Assembly: GCF_000218895.1 (NCBI RefSeq)
Contig: NC_015703.1
Coordinates: 4,539,001 to 4,603,000, forward strand
DNA length: 64,000 bases
Source: Runella slithyformis DSM 19594
Lineage (GTDB): Bacteria > Bacteroidota > Bacteroidia > Cytophagales > Spirosomataceae
Reading direction: 5' to 3'
The notes under the pieces are model-generated. The model was not told the origin of the DNA and did not search any database. It saw nothing but the letters and a program-made list of their open reading frames with translations. Below, one piece after another: positions 43,236 to 52,804 of this stretch; position 1 is the stretch's first letter; every line of letters begins with the position of its first letter. A program made the position numbers and the translations under genes.

Positions 43236-45251
43236 CTATTTCTTTCGTTGTTTTACCAACGTCATGATTTCATCGGAGGTCCGAAACGTCTTTTCTCCTT
43301 TTTGAATCTTTGTACGGATAAACTTAGGCCTTTTTTTCGTTTCCTCAAAGATTTTACTGATGTATTCGCCTAAGAATGAAATACCTAAGAGTGTAAGGCC
43401 ACCAAAAAAAGTAATTAACACAATGAGCGTTGTAATGCCTTGAGGAGTGCCGGGATCTATAAAGTATTTGGCATATATCTGATAGAATATTCCCAAAATA
43501 GAACAGGCGGTGAGAACAAACCCCACATAACTCATCAATTCGAGTGGGGCAAAGCTAAACGAGAATATGGCTTTCTTCGCCCACCAGATATTTTTTCGCC
43601 AATTGTTGGTCGACACGCCAAACATGCGCTCCGGACGCACATAGTCCACGCCCGTCTGCTTAAAACCAACCCACGCTCGCAGGCCTCGCAGGAATTGCTC
43701 GGTTTCGGGGAGTGCTACCAGTTCTTTGACCACCTTACGGTCAATCATGGAGAAGTCGCCCGCATCGCGGGGAATAGGTATATAACTGAGGTTTTGAAAA
43801 ATCTTGTAAAAAGCCTTGTAAAAAAAGTGAATATGGGGTTTCATTTCGCGCTGAACGCGAACTCCATAAACCACATCAAAACCGTTGGACCACTTCGCAT
43901 AAAAATGAGGAATGACTTCCGGCGGATCCTGTAAGTCGCCGTCCATCAGTACGACGGCATCACCCGTTGAGATTTCCATTCCACTCAAAAAGGCTGATTG
44001 CGACCCGAAATTACGGGAGTGTGTAATGCCGATGACGTTGGAGTCTCGTTGGCAAATGGCATTGATGACTTCGTCCTGGTTGTCGGGTGAAGCATCGTTT
44101 ACAAAAATGATCTCGTACCGAACCTTCATTTCGTTGAAGGTTTTGACCAAACGATCATACATAAAGGGAATTGCCTGCGCATCTTTATAGCAGGCAATGA
44201 TGGCCGTAATGACGGGATTGAGCTTTGGATTGGCAAACGCCGGCAATAGCTGCTCTTCATAATGATGGGCTTCCTGCCATTCTTTGGTCAATCGAAGTCC
44301 TTCACTGAGTGAAGTACGGGCTCTCCAGCCTAAGTCTTTTTGGGCTTCAGTCGGGTCACCGTACCATTCGGCCAGGTCCCAGCCTCGGTTGGGCATACTT
44401 CCCCAAACGGGGGTATCCGTCTGACCAAAGGTCTGACGGGATGTATCTACCAATTCGCGCATGGTGGTTTTTTGCCCCGTTGCGATGTTATAGGATTTGC
44501 CCGAAATTGAGTCGTTTACATTTAATGCTGCATCCAGAAAAGCTTCTACACAATCATCGGCATACACAAAATCACGGCTGATATCGGGAGAAACGAGCGG
44601 TGGATAACTGCCTTTTCGGGCTTCTTCAATCAGGCGCGGAATCAGGCGATCGGGCTCTTCCCACGCTCCGTAAATAGAATAGAGTCGAAGATTGAGGGCT
44701 TTTCGTTGGTGTACTTTGGCGTAAAATTCAATTAAATAAGCCGCTGATACCTTCGAAACCGCATAGTGACTGTTGGGTTTGACGGGATCTGTTTCTTTAG
44801 GGGCCGAGCAGTTGAAACCGTACTCGGAACTGCTGCCCGCATGAATGTACGCCGTTTCTTCCGTACAGTTTTCCAGAATGTTCACTGTACCGATGACGTT
44901 GGTCTCGTACGTTAAATTGATATTTTTTTGTTTACTGTAGGCACCGTAAGCGGCCAAATTGAAAATGGTGCGCGGTTTATATTGTTCAAAAGTGGATTCA
45001 ACGGAGTTGTTTGACAAAATATCGCAATGGACAATATTTTCAAAAGGAACATCCAGCAATTTCAGCCGCCAGGCTTTGGTGGCGTCGTGGGTGAGGGCAT
45101 ATACATCCTGACGAACTTTGAAAATATCCTTGAAGAGATTGGCTCCGATAAAACCGCTGGCCCCAAACACAAATATGGGTCCTTTGAGTTGCTGTATTTT
45201 TTCCTGATAAATCAAAACGAATGAGATTTTGGGTGTATGAAAATAAACCAC
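43236..45251 (-). CDS. NAD-dependent epimerase/dehydratase fused to a GT2 glycosyltransferase
   Basis: A 671-residue two-domain protein. Residues about 22-330 form an extended SDR: IFVFGASGFIGANLF (NAD loop), AGSSSEYG, and the YAVSK catalytic Tyr-Lys motif. Residues about 350-600 are a GtrB/DPM1-like GT2 with FVNDASPDNQ and VVLMDGDLQDPPEVI (DxD), followed by two membrane segments and a basic tail. Usually these are separate enzymes. The fusion couples nucleotide-sugar modification to transfer onto a polyprenyl carrier. The start is a GTG at 45251; a TTG at 45215 is an alternative just before the SDR fold. It lies between the split transketolase halves. Confidence 0.88.
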   Translation of the reverse strand: MVYFHTPKISFVLIYQEKIQQLKGPIFVFGASGFIGANLFKDIFKVRQDVYALTHDATKAWRLKLLDVPFENIVHCDILSNNSVESTFEQYKPRTIFNLAAYGAYSKQKNINLTYETNVIGTVNILENCTEETAYIHAGSSSEYGFNCSAPKETDPVKPNSHYAVSKVSAAYLIEFYAKVHQRKALNLRLYSIYGAWEEPDRLIPRLIEEARKGSYPPLVSPDISRDFVYADDCVEAFLDAALNVNDSISGKSYNIATGQKTTMRELVDTSRQTFGQTDTPVWGSMPNRGWDLAEWYGDPTEAQKDLGWRARTSLSEGLRLTKEWQEAHHYEEQLLPAFANPKLNPVITAIIACYKDAQAIPFMYDRLVKTFNEMKVRYEIIFVNDASPDNQDEVINAICQRDSNVIGITHSRNFGSQSAFLSGMEISTGDAVVLMDGDLQDPPEVIPHFYAKWSNGFDVVYGVRVQREMKPHIHFFYKAFYKIFQNLSYIPIPRDAGDFSMIDRKVVKELVALPETEQFLRGLRAWVGFKQTGVDYVRPERMFGVSTNNWRKNIWWAKKAIFSFSFAPLELMSYVGFVLTACSILGIFYQIYAKYFIDPGTPQGITTLIVLITFFGGLTLLGISFLGEYISKIFEETKKRPKFIRTKIQKGEKTFRTSDEIMTLVKQRKK

Positions 45252-45260
45252 CCAAGGTTG

Positions 45261-45653
45261 TTAATTTTTATTTTGAAGGATGTTGATAATCACCTCTAAT
45301 TTGGTTTCAACATTGTCTATGCGCTGTTCTATTTTGTCTAGGCGTTGTTCGATGTTGTCTATTTTTGCTTCCACATTTTCCATGCGCAGACCCAAACCAT
45401 CTATTTTAAAGTTCAACTCATTAAGTTTTGCCTCAAATTCGGGCTGTTTCCGGAGCAGAAACTGAACATCATCACTATTTTGTTGAATGCCTTTTAAACA
45501 GATCTTGACCGCTTCTTCCAAACGCTTAATTTGCAGTGATATACGTTCCAGTTTGGCCGAGTGTTCTTCCAGAATGGCGGTATGCTCATCTTGTTTGATT
45601 GCAAATTCAGCGATTAAAAGCTCTAATTGTTCGATTCGTTGTCGATCTGTCAT
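45261..45653 (-). CDS. Small coiled-coil protein
   Basis: A 130-residue soluble protein predicted to be almost wholly coiled coil. Heptads run throughout, and the C-terminal half has near-repeats (VEAKIDNIEQRLDK, IEQRIDNVETKLEV), also visible as short DNA repeats. There is no signal peptide or membrane segment. Function unknown; such proteins are common as Bacteroidota hypotheticals. It sits in the operon between the transketolase N half and the epimerase-GT fusion, so a scaffold role for these enzymes could be imagined but has no direct support. Confidence 0.65.
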   Translation of the reverse strand: MTDRQRIEQLELLIAEFAIKQDEHTAILEEHSAKLERISLQIKRLEEAVKICLKGIQQNSDDVQFLLRKQPEFEAKLNELNFKIDGLGLRMENVEAKIDNIEQRLDKIEQRIDNVETKLEVIINILQNKN

Positions 45654-45697
45654 TATAATGTGAATTAAACAGAATTTTGGCCAAATTTAAACAAAAC

Positions 45698-46513
45698 CTA
45701 AGAAAGGTACATATTTACTACGTCCGTTTTTGCGGTCTCGTATTGGTCATCGCTCATGGGTAGATAATGCCACTCCATGCGGTTTTCCATGTACGAAACA
45801 CCTTTTCCTTTAACAGTATGGGCAATGATTACTTTGGGCAAGCCGTTGTTGCGGCTTTTGAGGGTATCAATGAGTTCGACCAGCTCCGCCGGGTTATGAC
45901 CTTCGGCCTCAAAAACATCAAAACCAATGGTACGCCATTTGGAAGCAGTGGCGGTGTCGCCGAGAACGTCGGTGGTATTCCCAAAACCCTGAAGACCATT
46001 TTTGTCGATCAATACGATCAGATTATCCAACCGATTCTGAATGGCGTAGTGAGCGGCTTCCCACGTGGTGCCTTCGTTGGTTTCGCCATCTGACATCAAC
46101 ACGAACGAAATGCCGTCTTCTTCAGAAAGTTTATTGGCATGCGCTATGCCCGTAGCAATCGGTAACCCGTGTCCTAAAGAGCCTGTCGCAAACGGTATGC
46201 CCACGTGTTGGTTAGGCGCAGGGTGGGCCGGGAGAGTTGTCCCGTCCTGATAGAAGGTCTCCAATACTTCGTCGGAAATTTCACCTAAGTAATTGAGTGA
46301 TACATATAATGCCGCTGCAGCGTGTCCTTTGGAAAGCAAAAACGAATCCTGCGGACGTTTTTGTTGGATCAACGCCGCAATCAACAAATCAATGCAACTC
46401 AGCGAGCACCCAATGTGCCCCGCGTTGGCTTTCTTATAAAGACTCAGGACCTTTAGACGGAGTTCTCCGCTGAGGCGTTTATAGTCATTGATGATAGCTT
46501 GTGTTTCAACCAT
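45698..46513 (-). CDS. Transketolase N-terminal half
   Basis: A 271-residue thiamine-diphosphate-binding chain. GHIGCSLSCIDLLIAAL, LSKGHAAAALYV and GSLGHGLPIATGIA are transketolase landmarks. VLMSDGETNEGTTWEAAHYA carries the GDG-like metal/ThDP motif (here SDGE...N), and IVLIDKNGLQG and IAHTVKGKGVSYME follow. Together with 42286-43230 it makes a complete split enzyme. The start ATG shares a base with the stop of the GT39 gene (TAATG), suggesting translational coupling. Confidence 0.9.
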   Translation of the reverse strand: MVETQAIINDYKRLSGELRLKVLSLYKKANAGHIGCSLSCIDLLIAALIQQKRPQDSFLLSKGHAAAALYVSLNYLGEISDEVLETFYQDGTTLPAHPAPNQHVGIPFATGSLGHGLPIATGIAHANKLSEEDGISFVLMSDGETNEGTTWEAAHYAIQNRLDNLIVLIDKNGLQGFGNTTDVLGDTATASKWRTIGFDVFEAEGHNPAELVELIDTLKSRNNGLPKVIIAHTVKGKGVSYMENRMEWHYLPMSDDQYETAKTDVVNMYLS

Positions 46514-48279
46514 TAGTATCGTTTTCCTTTCAAGTCTGTTAATTCAATTAACTGCCCGGAGGCTTTTTTCAGGGAAATCTTATCTACATTTATCGTATCT
46601 AACCGTTGCACAAAGATACCGTCTTTTGGTAAATACAAGTTAAAATATTGCGCATCGGTCACGGAATGGTCCATAAAGGCGCCGTCCATGGGGTTATCGT
46701 AGACGTTGCGCGGAGCACCGATCAGCAGGGTATCGCCTTTTTCGTAGATTTCCCGCGCCTTTTGGGCGGCGGCAAAATGCGGATTGGGCAAACGAGGATC
46801 AATTCGGTAATTATATTTTAATGACATATCGTCATAAATGCTTCGGAGAGTACGGGTAATAAGGGCTGACTGAAGGAGTAAGATGTTTATTACCAGATAC
46901 TTGAATATGCCTTTGCTTTGGATCAGTTGCCAGAGTGCAATGCTTGCCAAAATGATCACGTACGGAAAGGAAAAGCCCGAGTAGCGCTGTGTCAGCCCAT
47001 AGGTATGTCCACTGCGGGCGGCGTTGAAAATCAGAAATGCCGACGGAATAATGGCAGTAATGATCAGAAACCAAATCAGATTTTTATTTTTGAACGTTGT
47101 TTGGTTAAATGCTAAAAAAAACATCAGGATTGCGACCGAAGCGATCGAAAATCCGATTTTATGGTTACTGTAAAAAAAAGCGCTGCTTCCCATAGTTATG
47201 GCCGTTATGGCGCTGATAAGTATTGATTTTTCTCGATTTTTTTGGGAAAATCGAAAAGCAAAAATAAGCCCCAGACCAATTAAAATCGCCATAATCGCAT
47301 TCTTGCGGCCTTCCAGTGTTCCTATTAATCCGTTGGAATATATCCAAAGATCCGTAAAAATAGGCAGGCTTTTGTCAAATACATTCTTAAAGGTAGCCGG
47401 CAAAATAATACCGTAGGGGTTATTATATGGCCGTTTGAATGCACATTCCAAATAGACTGCCTGTTGGTGGTTCAGCGAACGTAATGTCCAGTCTCCGCCT
47501 CCCCAAATTATCCAAGTCGCTAATCCTGAAACGGCCAGCGCGCCTGCCCCGATCAACGCCGCCCAAGTCCTCAGACTCCGAACCGTAACTAGGGCATAGA
47601 TGCCGTGTGCTAAGCAAACCGTAGCGGCCAAAAAGTGAGAAAGAATACTTAGCCCTGCTACCAATCCATAAAACAAAAACCAACGAAGAGAAGGCTGACG
47701 TTTATTGTCGGCTTCGAGGGCGCGCAAAAAGCAATAGGTTGCTGACAGCGTCAGAAAAAAAGTGAGGGAATAATTGCGGGCCTGTTGTGAATAGGCGACA
47801 AAAAAAGGTTCAATAGCCGCCAATGCCGCCGCCGTAAGTGCCAGCCTCGATGATTGTAAAAAATGATTGACGAAGATAAATATCAGCCATACGGTCAGAA
47901 CACTGAAAAGGACAGAAAGCAGGCGAGCCGTAAAATCAGAAATGCCCGTAATGCTGACCCATGAGTGCAGTATTGCATAGTAAAAAGGGCTGTTGCCGAT
48001 ATCGCTGCGGCGCATGGCCTCTAAGTATTCGGAAAAAGTCTGCGGTTGCCAAAACTCCTGATTGGTAAAAACGTATTTCTGAGGGTTAAACACATCGTGT
48101 TGGTTGCCTCCGTTTTGAACCATGCCCTGACTGACCATCATCGTGGCTTTTTCGTCAAAAAAGATTCCGTGGGCATCCAGCCTGTAAAGCCGCAGACTCG
48201 CAGCTAGAATCAAAATGGCGATGAGCCAATAATATACGTGCTTGTTTTGATAAGTAAATGTAGTTTGTGACAAAGGCAT
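46513..48279 (-). CDS. Glycosyltransferase family 39 (ArnT/PMT-like) membrane protein
   Basis: A 588-residue polytopic protein with about 11-12 membrane segments. LRLYRLDAHGIFFDEKATMM has the DE acidic pair in the first periplasmic loop, typical of PMT/ArnT GT-C enzymes. SPFYYAILHSWVSITG and FTARLLSVLFSVLTV are conserved next to it, and EPFFVAYSQQARNYSL follows. It would transfer a sugar from a polyprenyl-phosphate donor to a lipid, glycan or protein at the periplasmic face. It is the first gene of the minus-strand block that runs to 34.7 kb. Confidence 0.87.
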   Translation of the reverse strand: MPLSQTTFTYQNKHVYYWLIAILILAASLRLYRLDAHGIFFDEKATMMVSQGMVQNGGNQHDVFNPQKYVFTNQEFWQPQTFSEYLEAMRRSDIGNSPFYYAILHSWVSITGISDFTARLLSVLFSVLTVWLIFIFVNHFLQSSRLALTAAALAAIEPFFVAYSQQARNYSLTFFLTLSATYCFLRALEADNKRQPSLRWFLFYGLVAGLSILSHFLAATVCLAHGIYALVTVRSLRTWAALIGAGALAVSGLATWIIWGGGDWTLRSLNHQQAVYLECAFKRPYNNPYGIILPATFKNVFDKSLPIFTDLWIYSNGLIGTLEGRKNAIMAILIGLGLIFAFRFSQKNREKSILISAITAITMGSSAFFYSNHKIGFSIASVAILMFFLAFNQTTFKNKNLIWFLIITAIIPSAFLIFNAARSGHTYGLTQRYSGFSFPYVIILASIALWQLIQSKGIFKYLVINILLLQSALITRTLRSIYDDMSLKYNYRIDPRLPNPHFAAAQKAREIYEKGDTLLIGAPRNVYDNPMDGAFMDHSVTDAQYFNLYLPKDGIFVQRLDTINVDKISLKKASGQLIELTDLKGKRY

Positions 48280-48841
48280 AATTCAATGTTGTTGCCGCAA
48301 ATTTATTGAAAAAATACTTGGATAGTATGTTTTTGATTCTTTCGACTTTGTTTTTAAAAGTACTTTTAAATAAAGCTCTGAAATAAAGAAAAAAATCTGC
48401 CTTACGTAATGATATGAAGTTATGCCTCACAAGTACCCGATTTAGAACGAAAATATGTGTCTTTACTTTAGGTACTGTGGGCTTGTATAAATCGGTGTTT
48501 GATCCGTCTGACCTCTCGTTCGGTCTGCTGAATCTTACTATCTGCTACGGTTTAGCAGATTGGGACCACGGTGATTACAGCGTCTTTTCAAACAAAAAAA
48601 CGCACGAATTGTTGGTTTTGAGATGAAAATCCAAAATGAAATAAACAGTTGGAAATATGACCACCGGCAGCAGGAAGATTGATAATCGCGAACAATTGAC
48701 GAAGATTGGCTGAGAAAAATAATGATAGAACAGTAGTAAAGGCGGCGGGAGATACAGTAATTGTAAAGAGCAGATTTCTTTATACTTTTAAAGAAAAATT
48801 TTAAAAACCATTCTTGATTACTTCTTTCAATAGACATACTT
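48280..48841. other. 562-base intergenic region between divergent genes
   Basis: No credible gene is seen. Short open frames here lack ribosome sites, and I recognise no protein. It must hold promoters for the glycan operon (see 48298-48305) and for the GMC dehydrogenase operon. Part may be decayed sequence. Confidence 0.5.
48298..48305 (-). promoter_or_regulatory. Candidate -7 element of the glycan operon
   Basis: Minus strand TAAATTTG, an exact TAnnTTTG match 19 bases upstream of the GT39 start. No -33 element at ideal spacing was found. Confidence 0.45.
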
Positions 48842-50581
48842 ATGAGTTTTCAAATCAAAGAACAACCTATCGTTTATGATGTTTGCATCGTAGGCTCCGG
48901 TGCGGGAGGCGGGATGGCTGCCAAAGTTTTGGCAGAAGCAGGCGCTAAAGTCGCACTGATTGAGGCAGGACCTTGGTACGATCCTGCTGACCCTAAGTAC
49001 ATTACTCAGCTCAAAAATCCGTGGGAATCTCCCCGTCGCGGTGCGGGAAATCACCGTCCCTTTGGTGATTTTGACGCGGCATGGGGCGGCTGGGAAATTG
49101 ACGGTGAGCCGTATACCCGTAAAAGCGGCACTCAGTTTGACTGGTTCCGTTCGCGGATGTTGGGCGGACGTACCAATCACTGGGGACGGATTTCGCTTCG
49201 TTTCGGTCCGCTGGATTTTAAACGTAAAAATGTGGACGGGCTCGGCGACAACTGGCCCATTGGCTACGAAGATGTTAAGCCTTACTACGATAAAGTAGAC
49301 AAACTGATCGGTGTGTTTGGAAGTGTCGAGAACATAGAGAATGAGCCTGATGGTCTCTTTTTACCTCCGCCCAAGCCGCGTTTGCACGAGTTGATGCTGA
49401 AAAAGGCGAGTAAAAAAATGGGAATTCCGGTGATTCCTTCACGCCTCTCGATCTTGACAAAACCGATCAATAATGAGCGTGGGGCTTGTTTTTACTGCTC
49501 ACAGTGCAGCCGTGGGTGTCAGGCATATGCCGACTTCTCATCTTCTTCCGTGTTGGTAAAACCTGCCGTAAAAACGGGAAATGTAAAGGTATTTACCAAT
49601 GCGATGGCGCGAGAAGTGATCACCAATCAAGAAGGAAAAGCTACGGGGGTTTCCTACGTTGATAAAAACACTCTTCAGGAATATACGGTAAAGGCCAAGA
49701 TTGTGGTTTTGGCTGCTAGTGCCTGTGAAACAGCGCGTTTGTTGATGAATTCTAAGTCCTCACGCCACACCAAAGGGCTCGGCAATTCAAGCGGGGTATT
49801 GGGAAAATACCTGCATGATTCAACCGGGGCCAGCCGCAGTGCCTTTTTGCCGCAATTGGTCGATCGCAAACGTTACAATGAAGATGGAGTGGGAGGGATG
49901 CACGTGTATACACCTTGGTGGTTGAACGGTAAAAAACTGGATTTTCCCCGAGGCTATCACATTGAGTACGGCGGCGGAATGGGCATGCCCGGCTACGGTT
50001 TTGGCTTTGGAATGGAAAACGTGAATGGAAAATATCCTACTAAAGATGGTATAATGAAGCCTGCCGGCGGATACGGCCTTTCGTTAAAAGAAGATTATCG
50101 TCATTTTTACGGTACCAATTTCGGAATGGCCGGTCGTGGTGAGGCAATTGCCCGTGAAGACAACTTCTGCGAGATTGACCCGAACGTAGTCGATAAATAC
50201 GGAATCCCCGTGTTGCGTTTTCAGTATACCTGGTCGGAATACGAGATCAAGCAGGCCAAGCACATGCAGGATACGTTTGAAGAGATCATTACCGCCATGG
50301 GAGGAATTGCCAACGGATCTAAACCCGGGGCAGATACCAATTATGGTTTAGCCGCTCCCGGGCGCATTATCCACGAAGTAGGCACAACGCGTATGGGTGA
50401 TGATCCTTCCAAATCCGTAACTAACAGGTATAGCCAATTGCACGATGCCGATAATGTGTTCGTGGTAGATGCCGGAACGTTTGTATCGCAGGCCGACAAA
50501 AACCCCACTTGGACGATTCTGGCACTTTCAATGCGTGCTTCAGAATACATCATTGACCAACGTAAAAAAGCGAATTTATAA
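48842..50581 (+). CDS. GMC-family FAD-dependent sugar/alcohol dehydrogenase
   Basis: A 579-residue oxidoreductase. VYDVCIVGSGAGGGMAAKVL binds FAD, LGGRTNHWGRISLRF matches GMC, and the C-terminal domain has HEVGTTRMGDDPSKSV and FVSQADKNPTWTILAL with the catalytic His/Asn region. ACFYCSQCSRGCQAY near 213-226 is a C-x2-C-x2-C-x3-C cluster that could bind an iron-sulfur centre, as in FAD-dependent glucose dehydrogenase catalytic subunits. The next gene encodes a Tat-exported gluconate 2-dehydrogenase subunit 3-like partner, so the complex is probably periplasmic, piggy-backed through Tat. The physiological substrate is unknown. Confidence 0.9.
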   Translation: MSFQIKEQPIVYDVCIVGSGAGGGMAAKVLAEAGAKVALIEAGPWYDPADPKYITQLKNPWESPRRGAGNHRPFGDFDAAWGGWEIDGEPYTRKSGTQFDWFRSRMLGGRTNHWGRISLRFGPLDFKRKNVDGLGDNWPIGYEDVKPYYDKVDKLIGVFGSVENIENEPDGLFLPPPKPRLHELMLKKASKKMGIPVIPSRLSILTKPINNERGACFYCSQCSRGCQAYADFSSSSVLVKPAVKTGNVKVFTNAMAREVITNQEGKATGVSYVDKNTLQEYTVKAKIVVLAASACETARLLMNSKSSRHTKGLGNSSGVLGKYLHDSTGASRSAFLPQLVDRKRYNEDGVGGMHVYTPWWLNGKKLDFPRGYHIEYGGGMGMPGYGFGFGMENVNGKYPTKDGIMKPAGGYGLSLKEDYRHFYGTNFGMAGRGEAIAREDNFCEIDPNVVDKYGIPVLRFQYTWSEYEIKQAKHMQDTFEEIITAMGGIANGSKPGADTNYGLAAPGRIIHEVGTTRMGDDPSKSVTNRYSQLHDADNVFVVDAGTFVSQADKNPTWTILALSMRASEYIIDQRKKANL

Positions 50582-50617
50582 TAAAGTGGTTTCACCCACT
50601 GCTAACCACTCAAAAAG

Positions 50618-51244
50618 ATGAAACGCAGAGACACCTTAAAAGCCCTGTCGCTGGGAACCCTCACCGCAACGATTGCGGGAGCGGAAGCCCATGCAGATGT
50701 TCCCAAAAAAGCGGTACCGCCGTCATTATCTGATTTTAAGAACGGTAAGAGTGCTGCTGAGCTGGCTCGTGATGCCAAAACGGCCTCCGAAGTCTTTTTT
50801 ACTCCTCACGAATTACAGACGATTCGTGTCCTGGCTGATTATATCATTCCGGCCGATGGTCAATTTGGCGGAGCAACGGAAGCGAAAGTGGCCGAGTTCA
50901 TTGAGTTTATCGTAAAAGATATGCCCCAACACCAAACGCCCATGCGAGGAGGTTTAAAATGGTTGGACAACACGTGCGTAAAACAGTTTGGTAAGAAATT
51001 TGTGGTATGTGCAAAACCGCAACAAATAGAGATGCTTGATCAGATCGCTTATCCCGGAAAGGCAAAACCCGAGATGAGTCAAGGGGTAGCTTTCTTCAAT
51101 CTGATGCGTAATTTAACCGCTACCGGTTATTTTACGACCGAAGTAGGGTTTAAGTATTTAGGTTATGTAGGTAACCGCCCCAATGCGTGGGATGGCGTTC
51201 CGGCCGATGTATTGAAACAATATGGATTGAGTTATGATTCCTAA
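50618..51244 (+). CDS. Gluconate 2-dehydrogenase subunit 3-like protein, Tat-exported
   Basis: A 208-residue protein. The N-terminus MKRRDTLKALSLGTLTATIA is a twin-arginine-type signal (RRDTLK). The mature part has FFTPHELQTIRVLADYIIPA, the start of the gluconate 2-dehydrogenase subunit 3 domain (PF13618), and FFNLMRNLTATGYFTTEVGF. In characterised systems this small subunit escorts the FAD subunit through Tat and stabilises it. It lies 36 bases after the GMC gene, forming a two-gene operon ending at a hairpin at 51273-51302. No cytochrome subunit is nearby. Confidence 0.9.
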   Translation: MKRRDTLKALSLGTLTATIAGAEAHADVPKKAVPPSLSDFKNGKSAAELARDAKTASEVFFTPHELQTIRVLADYIIPADGQFGGATEAKVAEFIEFIVKDMPQHQTPMRGGLKWLDNTCVKQFGKKFVVCAKPQQIEMLDQIAYPGKAKPEMSQGVAFFNLMRNLTATGYFTTEVGFKYLGYVGNRPNAWDGVPADVLKQYGLSYDS

Positions 51245-51272
51245 TTAATTCGGGCCTTTATTATTATTTTTG

Positions 51273-51302
51273 AATAGCGGGCACAATTTTTGTCCCGCTA
51301 TT
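51273..51302 (+). terminator. Hairpin after the GMC operon
   Basis: AATAGCGGG-CACA and TGT-CCCGCTATT form a strong stem. The T tract is short (TTTC), so it may be a leaky terminator or leader structure for the next gene. Confidence 0.6.
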
Positions 51303-51307
51303 TCATT

Positions 51308-52804
51308 ATGTTTACTGAAAAGGCACACTTAATGCAATTTTGGGAGAAGTTATATCATATCAGGATTGTAGTTCTTCAGCAGCTATCTCTCGTCCTGTCA
51401 CTCAGAAAGCACATGCTGTTGATGGGCGTACACTTCGTCTTTTTTTCAACTTTTGGCCAGCAAATCGTCGATAATCAATGTAATGTCATTCCTCCCGGCG
51501 AACTTACCGGCGACTTTAAATTAGTAAATGGAGTAGGATGTGCTCCGCTCCGGGTGAAGGTTTCAAACCAACAGATCATCTCGGTCGAAAATAGGTATAT
51601 TTTTGACTATAAAGGCGGAAACCCGTACGCTTATAATACCACCGCTGATTCCAATTTTACCTATACCAAATCCGGCATTTATTATGTGATGAAGCTGTCA
51701 AAAACGACTGCCGGCGTACTTCAGCGAGCATGTCGGGTGGTAACCGTCCAAAATCGTACGGCTCCTGAATTCAAAGTGCTGGTCTGTTCAAACGGGAGTG
51801 TTAATTTGCGCATTACCAATCATGCCGTAACTGAATACGAAGAATATGTGATTGAATGGGGGGACGGAAATGTGACGATTATGAACAGATTGAATTTATC
51901 TGCCCAATACCGCTACAGGGATGTATCTTCCAAGCAAATCACGGTTCAGGGTCGACATCGGATTAGTAATTGCGGTGAAAAAAGTACCCAAACAATTTCG
52001 TTGGAAACCATAAATAAACCTGCGGCAATTTCAAAATTAGAGATTTTGGATGCTTCAGCGGGTGAATTAACAATTTCCAATCCTAACGAGTTGGAATTGG
52101 AGTTGTACCGCCAGGAAGGAGGAGGTACTTTCAGAACACTTGGCACGACCGTAAAAAATTCGGTGGAAAAAGTGAAAGTATTGGTCGATACCAACAGGAT
52201 GTTCTGTTACAAGATCAAAGCACGGGACAGTTGTGTTGCTGCTTTGGAATCAAATGTGGTTTGTACCGCTTTTCTTAAAGTAATTCCTGAACCGGAGGCC
52301 AATGGGATTAGTTTTACACCCTACCGAAACCCTTCCGATGTAAAATCTGTGGCGGTAAAACGTAATGATGTACTTTGGTGGAAACCAGCTATTAATCAGT
52401 TCTTTAAATCTGATACTGAAGGCCAATGCGGAAAAGACGCGTGTTATCGTTTAGAAATAACAACTCAGGGAGCAACCATTCTTTCTAATAGGATCTGTGT
52501 GGGACCACCTCCTTCGCTCTGTAATCTTTTAGGGAGTTTGTTTGTACCGGATGTATTTACGCCAAACGGTGACGGGGTCAATGACTTGTTGGAAATAAAA
52601 GGGGAAATCGACGGAGAGTCGCAAACGCTTATCTATGATCGCTGGGGCTCGGTCATTTTTCGAAGCAGTGTGAATGTACGTCATTGGAACGGATCGATTA
52701 ACGGTAGCCCGGCACCCGCAGGTGTATATCTGTACCATATTAAAGTAACCGACAAAATCGGCCGAACATTTATCAAACGCGGGACGGTTTCATTACTTCG
52801 CTGA
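51308..52804 (+). CDS. Gliding-motility-associated C-terminal domain protein (T9SS type B cargo)
   Basis: About 498 residues. The likely signal sequence is a hydrophobic run around LLMGVHFVFFSTFGQQ, which lies unusually far in if ATG 51308 is used; ATG 51413 (MLLMGVHF) would give a standard signal peptide. The middle holds PKD-like domains (RYIFDYKGGN, YVIEWGDGNVTI). The C-terminus is a type B sorting domain: FVPDVFTPNGDGVNDLLEIK, LIYDRWGSVIFRS, PAPAGVYLYHIKV. It is a paralogue of the protein at 4747-6147. Its 3' end overlaps the convergent lpxK gene by 32 bases. Function unknown beyond surface delivery. Confidence 0.85.
   Translation: MFTEKAHLMQFWEKLYHIRIVVLQQLSLVLSLRKHMLLMGVHFVFFSTFGQQIVDNQCNVIPPGELTGDFKLVNGVGCAPLRVKVSNQQIISVENRYIFDYKGGNPYAYNTTADSNFTYTKSGIYYVMKLSKTTAGVLQRACRVVTVQNRTAPEFKVLVCSNGSVNLRITNHAVTEYEEYVIEWGDGNVTIMNRLNLSAQYRYRDVSSKQITVQGRHRISNCGEKSTQTISLETINKPAAISKLEILDASAGELTISNPNELELELYRQEGGGTFRTLGTTVKNSVEKVKVLVDTNRMFCYKIKARDSCVAALESNVVCTAFLKVIPEPEANGISFTPYRNPSDVKSVAVKRNDVLWWKPAINQFFKSDTEGQCGKDACYRLEITTQGATILSNRICVGPPPSLCNLLGSLFVPDVFTPNGDGVNDLLEIKGEIDGESQTLIYDRWGSVIFRSSVNVRHWNGSINGSPAPAGVYLYHIKVTDKIGRTFIKRGTVSLLR

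Noticed and set aside
48414-48626. Small 70-codon gene in the intergenic region
   Set aside because: No ribosome site, no recognisable domain, and the composition looks like non-coding sequence.
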